64,000 nucleotides of DNA from Vreelandella neptunia (GTDB lineage Bacteria; Pseudomonadota; Gammaproteobacteria; Pseudomonadales; Halomonadaceae), in assembly GCF_034479615.1 (NCBI RefSeq), contig NZ_CP140255.1, positions 2,046,001-2,110,000 on the forward strand, written 5' to 3'. Shown in pieces: positions 10,847-19,959 of the stretch. Positions within the stretch are counted from its first letter, which is position 1. The number at the start of each line of letters is the position of its first letter. Both the position numbers and the translations under genes were made by a program. The notes below the pieces were generated by a model. The model was not told the origin of the DNA. It did not search any database and worked only from the letters and a program-made list of their open reading frames with translations.

Positions 10847-13266
10847 AGCACTTTCTTCCTGATAGCGTTGGCTGCCAGCATGACCCGCTCCGGCGTGGCC
10901 GGTGTATCTAAGTGGGGTGATGTAACGTAATCAGTTAGGCTTGATAGTGCGTCACGTAGCGCCGACCAGACACAAATGCCCAACATAAAAGGAGGCTCGC
11001 CCACTGCTTTTGAGCGGTAGAGACTGGCCATAGAGTTAGGGTGCCCCTCCAGTAGCGCGACATTGAAGATAGGCGGTAGATCGCCGAAGGTAGGGATTTT
11101 ATAGGTCGCCGGCCCATCGCTGACCAGCACGCCTTTGTCGTTCCACTTAAGCTCTTCACTGGTCAACCAGCCCATTCCTTGAATAAAGCCGCCCTCCACC
11201 TGGCCAATATCAATGGCCGGGTTTAGTGAGTCTCCCACGTCATGCAATATATCGACACGGTCTACCTGATACTCCCCGCTCAAGGTATCCACGCTTACCT
11301 CTGCCACTGCCGCGCCGAACGCGTAGTAGTAGAAGGGTCGGCCTTGACCCACTGAACGATCATAGTGAATAAGCGGCGTGGCGTAGAAACCTTTTTCAGA
11401 TAGCGATATGCGATTGAGGTAGGCGGTTTGCACCAACTCACCCCAGGGTATGCGGCGCTCGCTCTCGCCGAACCCAGCTACTAGCATGCCATCTTCCAGG
11501 CGCATTCCTTCGCGATCCAAGCCTTCTGAATAGTGCGCGGCGGCAAAATCAAACAGGCGTTCTCGCAGCTTGCTGGAGGCATCCCGTGCAGCCATACCGT
11601 TCAAGTCAGCACCGCTGGAGGCAGCGGTAGGGGAGGTATTGGGGACTTTATCGGTTCGCGTAGCGGTAATACGTACCTTCCCTAGATCCAGGCCCAGCTC
11701 GCGAGCCACCACCTGACAAATTTTAGTATGTAGCCCTTGGCCCATCTCGGTGCCGCCGTGATTGATCATCACGCTGCCGTCGGTGTAAACATGTAGAAGG
11801 GCGCCCGCCTGATTAAGGTGCTGGGCGGTAAACGAAATGCCAAATTTAACCGGGGTAAGTGCCAATCCTTTCTTGATCACAGGGCTGGTGGCGTTGAAGT
11901 CACTGACCGCTTTGCGCCGTGACCAGTAATCGCTGTCGCTTTCGAGGGTTTCAACAAGTGTATGCAGGAGTTGCCGCTGGTCGACCTGCTGGCCGTAGTG
12001 AGTCACCTCGCGGCCATCGCGGTAGAAGTTGCGCTTACGTACAGTTAGTGGGTCTTCGCCAATCTGGCGGGCAATATCATCCATGGCCGCTTCGATAATC
12101 ATCATCCCTTGAGGGCCACCAAAGCCCCGGAATGCGGTATTAGAGGCGGTATGGGTTTTTGCCCGATGACCGACTACTTGGGCATCCCCCAGCGAGTAAG
12201 CGTTGTCGGCATGGAACATAGCGCGATCAACGATAGCGTCGGAGAGATCCGGCGAGTAGCCGCAGTCACCGATCACTGTGATCTCACCACCCTGAATAAC
12301 GCCCTCTGCATCAATGGCTAATCGATAGCGGTTATGGAAGGGGTGGCGTTTACCCGTGGCGCGCATATCTTCACTGCGCGGTAAGCGGAGTCGAACCGTC
12401 TTACCGGTGCGGCGGGCAATAATCGCGGCAATACACGCCCAGGGAGACGCCTGAGTCTCTTTACCACCAAAGCCACCGCCCATACGGCGTACTTCTACGG
12501 TCACGGCATGAAAAGGAATATCGAGCACCTCCGCCACCAGCTTCTGTGTTTCGCTGGGGTGCTGGTTGGAGGTGTGGACGATAACGCCCTCATCTTCGGT
12601 AGGGTGAACCACGCATGCCTGGCCCTCCAGATAGAAGTGCTCTTGGCCACCGACGAACAGCTCGCCTTCGACAATCTGTTCAGCTTGGTCAAGTGTCCGT
12701 TGCCAATCACCACGGGTCTGCACATGAGTCGGGCGAACAAACTCTTCACGCTCCGTCGCGGCCACTGGGTCTAAACTGGCAGGCTGCTCATCGATGCTAA
12801 TGGCGGCTAACTTGACGGCACGGCGTGCCGCCTGCAGCGACGTTGCGGCAACGGCGAAGAGGCATTGCCCTGCGTAGCTGATCTCTTGATCGACAAAAAT
12901 AGGATCGCCCGGAAAGACCGGCCCGATATCGGTATGGCCCGGCACCTCATGAAAGGTAATCACATCGACCACTCCTGGCGAATCTGTCACCTTGCTGAGG
13001 TCAAGCTGCGTTAAGGTGCCGTGGGCGACGGGCGATAGGCCTAGCGCAACATGGAGAGCGTCGGCGGGCAGAACCAAGTCGTCAATATAAGCGGCTTTGC
13101 CGGTGACGTGCTTTTCGGCACTCTCATGAAAGCTTGCGCTTCCAGCCTGTCGCTGGCCACTACTGTCCACCGTATGGCGCGCTAAGGGGCCAGAGCCTTG
13201 AATGTGGTCGTGTAGTTCACGGCGGGCACGGCTGCTATCGCCGTCCAGTTTAGTGAGCGTACGCAT
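10843..13266 (-). CDS. xdhB: xanthine dehydrogenase molybdopterin-binding subunit
   Basis: An 807-residue large subunit carrying the molybdenum cofactor, where hypoxanthine and xanthine are hydroxylated to urate. Cofactor and active-site segments are visible in order: GGGFGGKET, FRGFGGPQG, the substrate-side arginine-containing segments, GADLNGMAARDA, and near the C-terminus KAVGEPPFMLG with the catalytic glutamate. The N-terminus is about 40 residues longer than the first conserved block and is hydrophilic. The start overlaps the xdhA 3' end by 17 bp. Length is close to the usual 770-800 residues. No signal peptide is seen, so the enzyme is cytoplasmic. Confidence 0.96.
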   Translation of the reverse strand: MRTLTKLDGDSSRARRELHDHIQGSGPLARHTVDSSGQRQAGSASFHESAEKHVTGKAAYIDDLVLPADALHVALGLSPVAHGTLTQLDLSKVTDSPGVVDVITFHEVPGHTDIGPVFPGDPIFVDQEISYAGQCLFAVAATSLQAARRAVKLAAISIDEQPASLDPVAATEREEFVRPTHVQTRGDWQRTLDQAEQIVEGELFVGGQEHFYLEGQACVVHPTEDEGVIVHTSNQHPSETQKLVAEVLDIPFHAVTVEVRRMGGGFGGKETQASPWACIAAIIARRTGKTVRLRLPRSEDMRATGKRHPFHNRYRLAIDAEGVIQGGEITVIGDCGYSPDLSDAIVDRAMFHADNAYSLGDAQVVGHRAKTHTASNTAFRGFGGPQGMMIIEAAMDDIARQIGEDPLTVRKRNFYRDGREVTHYGQQVDQRQLLHTLVETLESDSDYWSRRKAVSDFNATSPVIKKGLALTPVKFGISFTAQHLNQAGALLHVYTDGSVMINHGGTEMGQGLHTKICQVVARELGLDLGKVRITATRTDKVPNTSPTAASSGADLNGMAARDASSKLRERLFDFAAAHYSEGLDREGMRLEDGMLVAGFGESERRIPWGELVQTAYLNRISLSEKGFYATPLIHYDRSVGQGRPFYYYAFGAAVAEVSVDTLSGEYQVDRVDILHDVGDSLNPAIDIGQVEGGFIQGMGWLTSEELKWNDKGVLVSDGPATYKIPTFGDLPPIFNVALLEGHPNSMASLYRSKAVGEPPFMLGICVWSALRDALSSLTDYVTSPHLDTPATPERVMLAANAIRKKVL

Positions 13267-14719
13267 GGAGCATCACCTCGTGGTCGGGCGCTGAGAGAGA
13301 AAGATAGAGACGCTCAAGCAAATTCTTGGCGGCTTGTTGGCGATAATGCTGACTGCCCCGCACATCACTCATAGGTTGGAAATCATCCTCGAGTGCCTGC
13401 TGAGCGGCGCGAAAAGCTTCTTTCGTCATGGTGCAACCTTCGAGCGCTGCTTCAGCAGCTTTCGCGCGCTTGGGCGTCGCAGCCATTCCCCCAAAAGCGA
13501 TGCGTACATCATGCAAGGTACCTTGTTCAATGCGGTAGCTAAAGGCACCGAGTAGCGCAGAGATATCATCTTCGCGACGCTTGGATAATTTCCAGACGCG
13601 TAGTTGACTGTCCTCAACCGACTCGGGAATGAAAATCCGCGAAACGACTTCATCCGCTGCCAAGGCGGTTTTTTTGTAATCGAGGAAAAAATCCTCCAGC
13701 GCTAAGCAACGCTTACCGTTTATGCTGGCAAGTTCCACCTGAGCGCCCAAGGCAAGTAGCACGGGAGGCGTATCACCAATGGGGGAGGCATTGGCGATAT
13801 TGCCACCCAGCGTTCCCCGATTACGAATTTGCTGGGAGCCAAGCCGGTGCAGCAGATGAGCAAATGCAGGAAAGTGCTCTTCAAACAGCGGCTCGAGCTG
13901 GGTATAGGTAACCCCGGCGCCTATCCACCAGCCGGTTTGATCTGCATGGTTGGCTTTTTCAACTGTTAGTAGTTCAGCAACCCGAGAAACATCAATCAAC
14001 TGATTGAGCGGCGCCAAGCGCTGAGTAATTTCCAGCCAAAGATCAGTACCGCCTGCCACCAAGCGCGCCTGGGGAGCCTCTTGACGCAATTGCGTTAGCT
14101 CCACCAAAGACACTGGTTGAGCAAAAAATGGCACTGTCCCAGCCAAATCGGTGGTCTGAGTGTCGCTTTCTGACGCTGGCAACGCCGCGTCGAACCACTG
14201 AGGGCGCTCATAGGGCGTATCACTCATACGCAGCGCCGCATCGCGGATAGGACGATAGCCGGTGCAGCGGCACAAATTGCCGCCCAGGGCGGCTTCTAAA
14301 CGTTCAGGTGAGAGTTCTCGTAATAGTGGAGCAGGGCGTTGAGTCAGATCGCTATGCAGAGTGAACAGCGACATAACGATACCTGGCGTGCAAAAACCGC
14401 ACTGACTGCCATGGCATTCGATCATCGCTTCCTGAGCTGGGTGTAGGCGTCCTTTTTCCGACAACCCTTCAACGGTGACCAAGTGCCTGCCTTGTAGCTG
14501 ATGAGCAGGCGTAATGCAGGCGTTTGCGCTGGTAAAGCTTTGCGTGCCAGCCGTTGGCTCACCTATCGCCACGGTGCAAGCGCCGCAATCGCCCGATGCG
14601 CAGCCCTCTTTGGTACCCGTTTGGGCCAAATGCTCGCGCAGTAGCGTTAAAATGCTGGTGTCGGGTGAAACGTTACACCGCTGGGGGGTACCATTGAGCA
14701 GGAACGCAATCGTTGCCAT
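13250..14719 (-). CDS. xdhA: xanthine dehydrogenase iron-sulfur/FAD subunit
   Basis: A 489-residue small subunit that carries electrons from the molybdenum centre to NAD. The N-terminal plant-ferredoxin domain has C40, C45, C48 (GCASGDCGACT) and C68. The second [2Fe-2S] domain has C107, C110 (CGFCTPG) and C150, C152 (CRCTGYRP). The FAD domain follows from about residue 200, with LVAGGTDLW and LGGNIANASPIGD. The start is set at the ATG at 14719 because GGAG lies eight bases upstream; a GTG four codons earlier has no suitable site. It is the first gene of the operon, facing the TetR-family gene across an operator-like palindrome. Confidence 0.95.
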   Translation of the reverse strand: MATIAFLLNGTPQRCNVSPDTSILTLLREHLAQTGTKEGCASGDCGACTVAIGEPTAGTQSFTSANACITPAHQLQGRHLVTVEGLSEKGRLHPAQEAMIECHGSQCGFCTPGIVMSLFTLHSDLTQRPAPLLRELSPERLEAALGGNLCRCTGYRPIRDAALRMSDTPYERPQWFDAALPASESDTQTTDLAGTVPFFAQPVSLVELTQLRQEAPQARLVAGGTDLWLEITQRLAPLNQLIDVSRVAELLTVEKANHADQTGWWIGAGVTYTQLEPLFEEHFPAFAHLLHRLGSQQIRNRGTLGGNIANASPIGDTPPVLLALGAQVELASINGKRCLALEDFFLDYKKTALAADEVVSRIFIPESVEDSQLRVWKLSKRREDDISALLGAFSYRIEQGTLHDVRIAFGGMAATPKRAKAAEAALEGCTMTKEAFRAAQQALEDDFQPMSDVRGSQHYRQQAAKNLLERLYLSLSAPDHEVMLHAYAH

Positions 14720-14756
14720 GCCGAACTCCACTGTAATTGTATAGACCGTGATTATG

Positions 14757-14772
14757 CTGACCGATCGGTCAA
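14757..14772. promoter_or_regulatory. RutR-like palindromic operator
   Basis: CTGACCGATCGGTCAA contains a perfect 14-bp palindrome (14758-14771). It closely resembles the E. coli RutR site, TTGACCA-NN-TGGTCAA. It lies 38 bp upstream of the xdhA start in the 239-bp divergent gap that also precedes the RutR-like gene, so it is the obvious operator. The remainder of the gap shows no gene. Confidence 0.7.
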
Positions 14773-14958
14773 TATGGGTTGAGCTTGGGACAAAACGCCG
14801 TACCTTGCAAGTATTTGCTCACTGCACAGGAGTGGGGCAAGCTGGTGAGAAATGCTAACTTTTGGGGCAGCCCAGTCTATTCACTCACCCAGCCAAACAT
14901 TCGTGTGTAACGAAACATTCAAGCTAACAATCACTCATGCTATTGGGAAATACTGTTA

Positions 14959-15645
14959 ATGACTGCCGTCTCTGCCACTCATGAAAGCCCTAGCCGGGAA
15001 AGAATAGAAGCAAGTATTCTGTTGGCCGCTGAGGAGGTGTTCTCTCAGCACGGCTACCGCGGGGCGAGCTTGCAAATGATCGCTGATCGAGCCGGTCTCC
15101 CCAAAGCCAATATTTTGTACTACATGGGCAGTAAGCAAGCGCTTTATGTGCGACTGCTTAACCGCATGATGCATCGTTGGAACGAAGTGCTCGAGGACAT
15201 TACTCCGGATAGTGATCCCGCGACGGTACTCAGTGATTTTATTCGCACTAAAATGGTGCTGGGGCAGCGCTACCCCAAAGGCTCAAAACTTTTTGCGGCG
15301 GAAATTTTAGCCGGTGCTCCCTTCTTAAGTGATTATTTGGCGGGAGAGCTACGCGATTGGGTGTCCTCTCGTGCCGCGATCATTCGACAATGGTCTGCCC
15401 AGGGAAAAATGGATGCTGTCGACCCGCGCTGGCTGATTTTCCTAATTTGGTCTGCCACCCAGCACTACACTGAATATAGTGCCCAGGTTGGCGGTATTCT
15501 AGGCCGTGATGCGTTAACAGAGGAGGATCTTGAATCCATCTCCACCTTTCTTGAGCACGTTATTCTAAAAGGCTGCGGCATCACTGGCTCCGCGCCCAAT
15601 TCTGCGCCTAACAACAGTGCAGACGCCCACAGTGCGGGGAATTGA
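14959..15645 (+). CDS. TetR-family regulator, RutR-like
   Basis: A 228-residue DNA-binding protein. The N-terminal helix-turn-helix is clear around residues 35-62 (GASLQMIADRAGLPKANILYY), typical of TetR. The C-terminal half (IRTKMVLGQRYPKGSKLFAAEILAG, WSATQHY) matches the YcdC/RutR ligand-binding type, which senses pyrimidines or purine-related metabolites. It is divergent from xdhABC-guaD, and the palindrome between them resembles a RutR site, so it probably controls purine catabolism; the ligand is unknown. The start ATG has only a weak upstream GGGAAA. The hrpB gene starts 6 bp after its stop, suggesting co-transcription. Confidence 0.88.
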   Translation: MTAVSATHESPSRERIEASILLAAEEVFSQHGYRGASLQMIADRAGLPKANILYYMGSKQALYVRLLNRMMHRWNEVLEDITPDSDPATVLSDFIRTKMVLGQRYPKGSKLFAAEILAGAPFLSDYLAGELRDWVSSRAAIIRQWSAQGKMDAVDPRWLIFLIWSATQHYTEYSAQVGGILGRDALTEEDLESISTFLEHVILKGCGITGSAPNSAPNNSADAHSAGN

Positions 15646-15651
15646 CCTCAC

Positions 15652-18090
15652 ATGAGCGCTTTGCCTATTGAGCAGTATCTTGATCAGCTTAAAGACGTCT
15701 TGGCTAGCCATAATCGGCTGATGCTGATTGCCCAGCCGGGGGCGGGTAAAACCACCCGCGTGCCGCTCTGCTTACTTGAAGAAGAGTGGGTCAAAGGGCA
15801 CAAGCTACTGTTACTGGAGCCACGGCGTGTAGCTGCGCGATTGGCGGCCAGCTTTATGGCACAGCAATTGGGTGAAGACGTTGGTCAAACGGTGGGATAT
15901 CGCATGCGCGGTGACAGCTGTGTGAGCGCGCAAACCCGCTTGGAAGTAGTGACCCAGGGCGTGCTCACCCGCATGCTGCAAGATGACCCGCTGCTAGAAG
16001 GCGTTGCTGGGATTATTTTTGATGAGTTTCACGAGCGCAGTTTAGACGCCGATTTGGGCTTGGCGCTAACGCTGGATGTGCAGACCAGTATTCGCGATGA
16101 TTTGCGCCTGCTGGTGATGTCGGCAACCCTAGATGTCGAAGCGCTCAAGCGGGTGTTGGGCGAGCAGGTGCCTGTTATTGAGTGCCATGGGCGCCAGTAT
16201 CCGGTGACAACAGCTTATCGACCTTCACTAAGCGGTGAAGAGAGTGCCCGCCACGCGCTTCGGGTGGTTGAAGAGGCGCTGTCACTGCCCGATGCCCAGG
16301 ACATACTGGTCATCTTGCCCGGTGTCGCTGAGATTAATCGCTTAGTGCAAGTACTGGAAAAGACATTTCCTGATCTGGCGATTCGACCACTGCACGGCAG
16401 AATGAGTATTGCTGAACAGCAGTCAGCCCTGGCGGCGAACACATCCAAGCAGCGAATTATTGTCTCCACCGCGATCACCGAGTCGAGCATTACCGTGGAG
16501 AGGGTGAATGTGGTGATTGACGGTGGCCTGGAGCGAGTGCCGCTTTTTCAGCCGCGTACCGGGCTAACCCGTTTAACGACCCGGCGGATCAATCGCGCCA
16601 GTGCTGATCAGCGTCGGGGGCGTGCAGGGCGCCAGCGGGAAGGCAGTTGCTTTCGGCTCTGGGCCCAGGAGCAAACGTTGGCACCTTATGGTGAGCCGGA
16701 AATTCAGCAGGCGGATCTCTCTTCGCTAGTGCTCGAACTGGCGTGTTGGGGCGTCGCCTCACCCCAATCGCTAAGCTGGGTAACGCCCCCGCCGGAGGGA
16801 GCCTGGCGCAGTGGCCAATCACTGCTCCAGCAGTTAGGCGTGTTAGATCACGAGCACAAGCTTACTCCTCTAGGTAGTCGCTGTGCCAAGTGGCCAGTTG
16901 AACCGAGAGTTGCTGTGATGCTGGAGCGGGCTTCAGAGTTTAATGCTGTGCCACTAGCCTGTGGGGTGGCGGCACTCCTTGAAGAGCGCGACAGCAACGA
17001 GCGATCCCTGCATGATATGTTAGCACTGCGTCTTCGTCAGCCTAAACGCTTCCCCAGTTGGCATCGCGAAGCGCTTAGGCTGGCTAAACGAGCTGGAGCG
17101 GCACTTAATAAAGCCGTTCTAGTTCCACTTGGGCCACTCTTAGCGCTGGCATACCCTGAGCGCCTTGGCCAGTCAATAGAGCCGGGTAAGTTTCGGCTTG
17201 CCAATGGTAAAACCGCTACGCTGCCGTTAAACGATACGTTGGCGCATCAAGCCTATGTTGTCGCCGTCGCATTAAATGGCGCGGCTGGCGACCAGGCGAG
17301 GATCATCTCAGGCGAACCGTTATCACTTGAGTCGCTGCTTTCGCTATATCCTGGTATTCGCCAATGGCAGCCACGAGTTGCGTGGTCGCAAGAACAGGGC
17401 CGTTTAATGGGTGAAGAGGTGCAAGCACACGGCAGCCTCGTCATTGCCAAGAGACCTTTAGCAGACTTACCTGAGGAGGCGGTGAAAGAGGCGCTATTGA
17501 ATGCACTACGCCAGCGGCCCGAGCAGTTATTTGGCGATAATTTACAGCAGTTGCGCGGGCGAATGGCGCTACTGCGCGAGTACCAGGGTGACGAGTGGCC
17601 CGATTGGTCGAAGCCTGCGCTATTAGCCTCATTAGAGAGCTGGCTAGCCCCTTACCTGATCGGTATTAAACGGTTGAGTCAAATTGAGAAATTGCCGCTA
17701 GAACGCTATTTGCTCAATTCACTGACCTGGGAGGCACAAAATGAATTCGAGCGGTTAACCCCGTTAGCGCTTGAGGTTCCTAGCGGCAAGCGGGTTGGCT
17801 TGGACTACCTGCCGTGTCTTTCCCAGCGGCCGCCTGTGTTAGCGTTGAAACTGCAAGAGGCCTTTGGCTGTCGGGTAACGCCCACCGTTATTGATGGTGC
17901 CGTTGCCGTAATGATCCATCTGCTTTCACCCGCGCGCCGGCCTTTGCAAGTCACCCAAGACTTAGTTAGTTTTTGGCAGAAGGGTTACCCCGAAGTACGC
18001 AAAGAGATGCGCGGTCGCTATCCAAAGCACCCTTGGCCTGAAGACCCATTGACAGCACCCGCTACCGCGCATACCAAGCGAAAGGCGTGA
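15652..18090 (+). CDS. hrpB: ATP-dependent helicase HrpB
   Basis: An 812-residue DEAH/DEFH-box superfamily 2 helicase. Walker A QPGAGKTT is at residues 28-35, DEFH at 124-127, SATLD starts at 157, and motifs V-VI follow in STAITESSITVERVNVVIDGG and QRRGRAGRQ. The helicase-associated and HrpB C-terminal domains follow, ending in YPEVRKEMRGRYPKHPWPEDP, a hallmark of this family. HrpB is widespread in proteobacteria; its biological role is poorly understood, with RNA remodelling assumed. Length matches E. coli HrpB (about 810). It lies directly behind the RutR-like gene but has no evident functional link. Confidence 0.96.
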   Translation: MSALPIEQYLDQLKDVLASHNRLMLIAQPGAGKTTRVPLCLLEEEWVKGHKLLLLEPRRVAARLAASFMAQQLGEDVGQTVGYRMRGDSCVSAQTRLEVVTQGVLTRMLQDDPLLEGVAGIIFDEFHERSLDADLGLALTLDVQTSIRDDLRLLVMSATLDVEALKRVLGEQVPVIECHGRQYPVTTAYRPSLSGEESARHALRVVEEALSLPDAQDILVILPGVAEINRLVQVLEKTFPDLAIRPLHGRMSIAEQQSALAANTSKQRIIVSTAITESSITVERVNVVIDGGLERVPLFQPRTGLTRLTTRRINRASADQRRGRAGRQREGSCFRLWAQEQTLAPYGEPEIQQADLSSLVLELACWGVASPQSLSWVTPPPEGAWRSGQSLLQQLGVLDHEHKLTPLGSRCAKWPVEPRVAVMLERASEFNAVPLACGVAALLEERDSNERSLHDMLALRLRQPKRFPSWHREALRLAKRAGAALNKAVLVPLGPLLALAYPERLGQSIEPGKFRLANGKTATLPLNDTLAHQAYVVAVALNGAAGDQARIISGEPLSLESLLSLYPGIRQWQPRVAWSQEQGRLMGEEVQAHGSLVIAKRPLADLPEEAVKEALLNALRQRPEQLFGDNLQQLRGRMALLREYQGDEWPDWSKPALLASLESWLAPYLIGIKRLSQIEKLPLERYLLNSLTWEAQNEFERLTPLALEVPSGKRVGLDYLPCLSQRPPVLALKLQEAFGCRVTPTVIDGAVAVMIHLLSPARRPLQVTQDLVSFWQKGYPEVRKEMRGRYPKHPWPEDPLTAPATAHTKRKA

Positions 18091-18117
18091 CCGGTTTCGC
18101 TACCCACACTTTGATAA

Positions 18118-18330
18118 TTACTCGCCGCGCTTTTCCGGGATTTCATCGGGAATGCGATAGCGCACGCCATCTACGCGTTCTTCCTCATAGCGTTGATTCT
18201 CTTCTTCAGGCACCACGCCGATGACGGTTTCCTGAGACCCATCCGGCCAAGTGTAAGTCGTACAGCCTGCCAGTAGCAGTGGAATAATCACAAACAGTGT
18301 GATGGGTAAGGCGAGGTGGGGCTTGAGCAT
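18118..18330 (-). CDS. small lipoprotein of unknown function
   Basis: A 70-residue lipoprotein. The start at 18330 is preferred over an upstream ATG at 18381 because GGAG lies seven bases before it and the signal peptide then begins MLKPHLALPITLF. The lipobox LLAGC ends the signal sequence near residue 23. The mature part is short, acidic and charged (TYTWPDGSQETVIGV, then EEENQRYEEER). No family is recognised with confidence. It is convergent with hrpB (27-bp gap) and divergent from the DUF2970 gene. Confidence 0.7.
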   Translation of the reverse strand: MLKPHLALPITLFVIIPLLLAGCTTYTWPDGSQETVIGVVPEEENQRYEEERVDGVRYRIPDEIPEKRGE

Positions 18331-18497
18331 AAGGCACTCCATTGGGTGGCGCTGATCCTGAGAATTAGCTGAGTATGTCATATTGAGAAACTATAGGTGG
18401 TCATTTACGTGGCTGTAAATGCTTATATAGGCCTATGATTATAGAAGCTAACCCTTCAGTCTTAGATAGATACGAGAGCCAAAAAAACGGAGGTAGT

Positions 18498-18671
18498 ATG
18501 TGGTCTGTAATCAAGTCAGTGTTAGCAGCCCTGCTAGGCGTTCAAAGTAATCAAAAGCGGGAAGAGGATTTTAGCAGTGGCAGGCCCGCGGCCTACCTCG
18601 TTACGGGGGTGGTGATCACGCTACTGTTCGTTTTGATGCTTATTTTTTTGGCCATGTTTGCGGCCCGCTGA
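18498..18671 (+). CDS. DUF2970 small membrane protein
   Basis: A 57-residue protein. A short amphipathic start (MWSVIKSVLAALLGVQSNQKREEDF) precedes one C-terminal transmembrane helix (about residues 33-55). The pattern VLAALLGVQS followed by a charged linker and a membrane anchor matches DUF2970, a small family frequently found next to cytochrome c oxidase genes. The start at 18498 is chosen for the GGAGG seven bases upstream; an in-frame ATG at 18435 has no such site. It lies 127 bp before coxB on the same strand, so a role connected with the oxidase is plausible but unproven. Confidence 0.75.
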   Translation: MWSVIKSVLAALLGVQSNQKREEDFSSGRPAAYLVTGVVITLLFVLMLIFLAMFAAR

Positions 18672-18701
18672 AAAGCGTTGATAGCGTTAAAGAAGCAAAG
18701 C

Positions 18702-18729
18702 GTGACGAATCGCACATATTTTCTATACT
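18702..18729 (+). promoter_or_regulatory. possible coxB promoter
   Basis: GTGACG (18702-18707) and TATACT (18724-18729) with 16 bp between them, 69 bp before coxB. The -10 is good and the -35 weak. Confidence 0.35.
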
Positions 18730-18798
18730 GCTAATATCTCATTTCATCCTACCCTAATCTAACGATAAGAAATAACAACAATAAAACTGGAGGTCTCT

Positions 18799-19911
18799 AT
18801 GCGTTCACGGTGGTGGCTAATGGCCGTATCCCTTGCTGCAAGTGGATCGCAGGCTCAAACGAACGGTTGGAACATGCCTGTCGGCGTTACCGATGTGAGT
18901 AGCGATATTTACGGCCTGCACATGACCATATTTTGGATATGTGTCGTGATTGGATTGGTGGTGTTTGGGGCAATGTTCTACTCCCTGTTTCGCTATCGCC
19001 ATTCCAAAGGTGCAAAGGCCGCCCACTTTCATGAGCACACTAGTGTGGAAGTGTTATGGACGGCTATCCCTGTCTTGATCCTGGTGGGTATGGCGGTGCC
19101 TGCCACCGCAACTTTAAAAAACATGTACGACTCATCAGACGCTGAGCTGGACGTAATGATCACCGGCCAGCAGTGGCGTTGGCGTTATGAATACCTGGGG
19201 GAAGATGTGGCATTCACCTCCAATATGAGTACGCCGAGAACGCAAATCAGTGGAGAAGAAACTCGCGGAGAGCACTATTTACTAGAGGTTGATGAGCCGC
19301 TGGTGCTGCCGATAAACCGTAAAGTACGCTTTCTTATGACCTCAGATGACGTTATTCACTCTTGGTGGGTGCCGGATTTAGCGGTTAAGCAAGATACGAT
19401 TCCCGGCTTTATTAATGAAAACTGGGTGAAGATCAATGAGCCGGGTATTTACCGCGGGCAGTGCGCGGAGCTGTGTGGTATCGACCACGGCTTTATGCCT
19501 GTGGTGGTGCGCGCCGTGGAGGAAGAAGAGTTTGATGGCTGGCTGGCTGAGCGTAAAGAGGCTGCTGAACAGGAAGCCATGGGGGTTGACCGTGAATGGG
19601 CAATGGATGAACTCGTGGAGCGCGGCGAATCGGTGTACCAATCGATCTGCTCCTCTTGTCATCAGGCCGAAGGTCAAGGCTCGCCACCCGCCTTCCCCGC
19701 GTTGGCGAATAATGAACAGCTCATCAATGATATGGATTGGCATTTAGATAAGGTGGTCAACGGTGTATCGGGTGCCGCTATGCCTGCTTTCCGTAGCACT
19801 TTAAACCCTGTTGAGATAGCGGCTGTGGTCACCTATACGCGTAACGCTTGGGGTAATGATACGGGTGATGTAGTGCAACCCTCTGCAGTAGCTGAGTTAA
19901 TTGCCCAGTGA
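18799..19911 (+). CDS. coxB: cytochrome c oxidase subunit II with fused cytochrome c
   Basis: A 370-residue subunit II of a heme-copper oxidase. Order of parts: a signal peptide (about 1-20), two transmembrane helices (about 40-65 and 82-105), the CuA cupredoxin domain with C222, C226, H230 and M233 (CAELCGIDHGFM), and a C-terminal cytochrome c domain with C284, C287 and H288 (CSSCH) plus an AMPAF methionine ligand. The fused heme domain indicates a caa3-like architecture that takes electrons from cytochrome c. A GGAGG lies seven bases before the ATG. It opens the oxidase gene cluster. Confidence 0.96.
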   Translation: MRSRWWLMAVSLAASGSQAQTNGWNMPVGVTDVSSDIYGLHMTIFWICVVIGLVVFGAMFYSLFRYRHSKGAKAAHFHEHTSVEVLWTAIPVLILVGMAVPATATLKNMYDSSDAELDVMITGQQWRWRYEYLGEDVAFTSNMSTPRTQISGEETRGEHYLLEVDEPLVLPINRKVRFLMTSDDVIHSWWVPDLAVKQDTIPGFINENWVKINEPGIYRGQCAELCGIDHGFMPVVVRAVEEEEFDGWLAERKEAAEQEAMGVDREWAMDELVERGESVYQSICSSCHQAEGQGSPPAFPALANNEQLINDMDWHLDKVVNGVSGAAMPAFRSTLNPVEIAAVVTYTRNAWGNDTGDVVQPSAVAELIAQ

Positions 19912-19959
19912 TATTGGTTTGCCACTCAATCAGACAACAACAATATTTTGGAGAGACAC

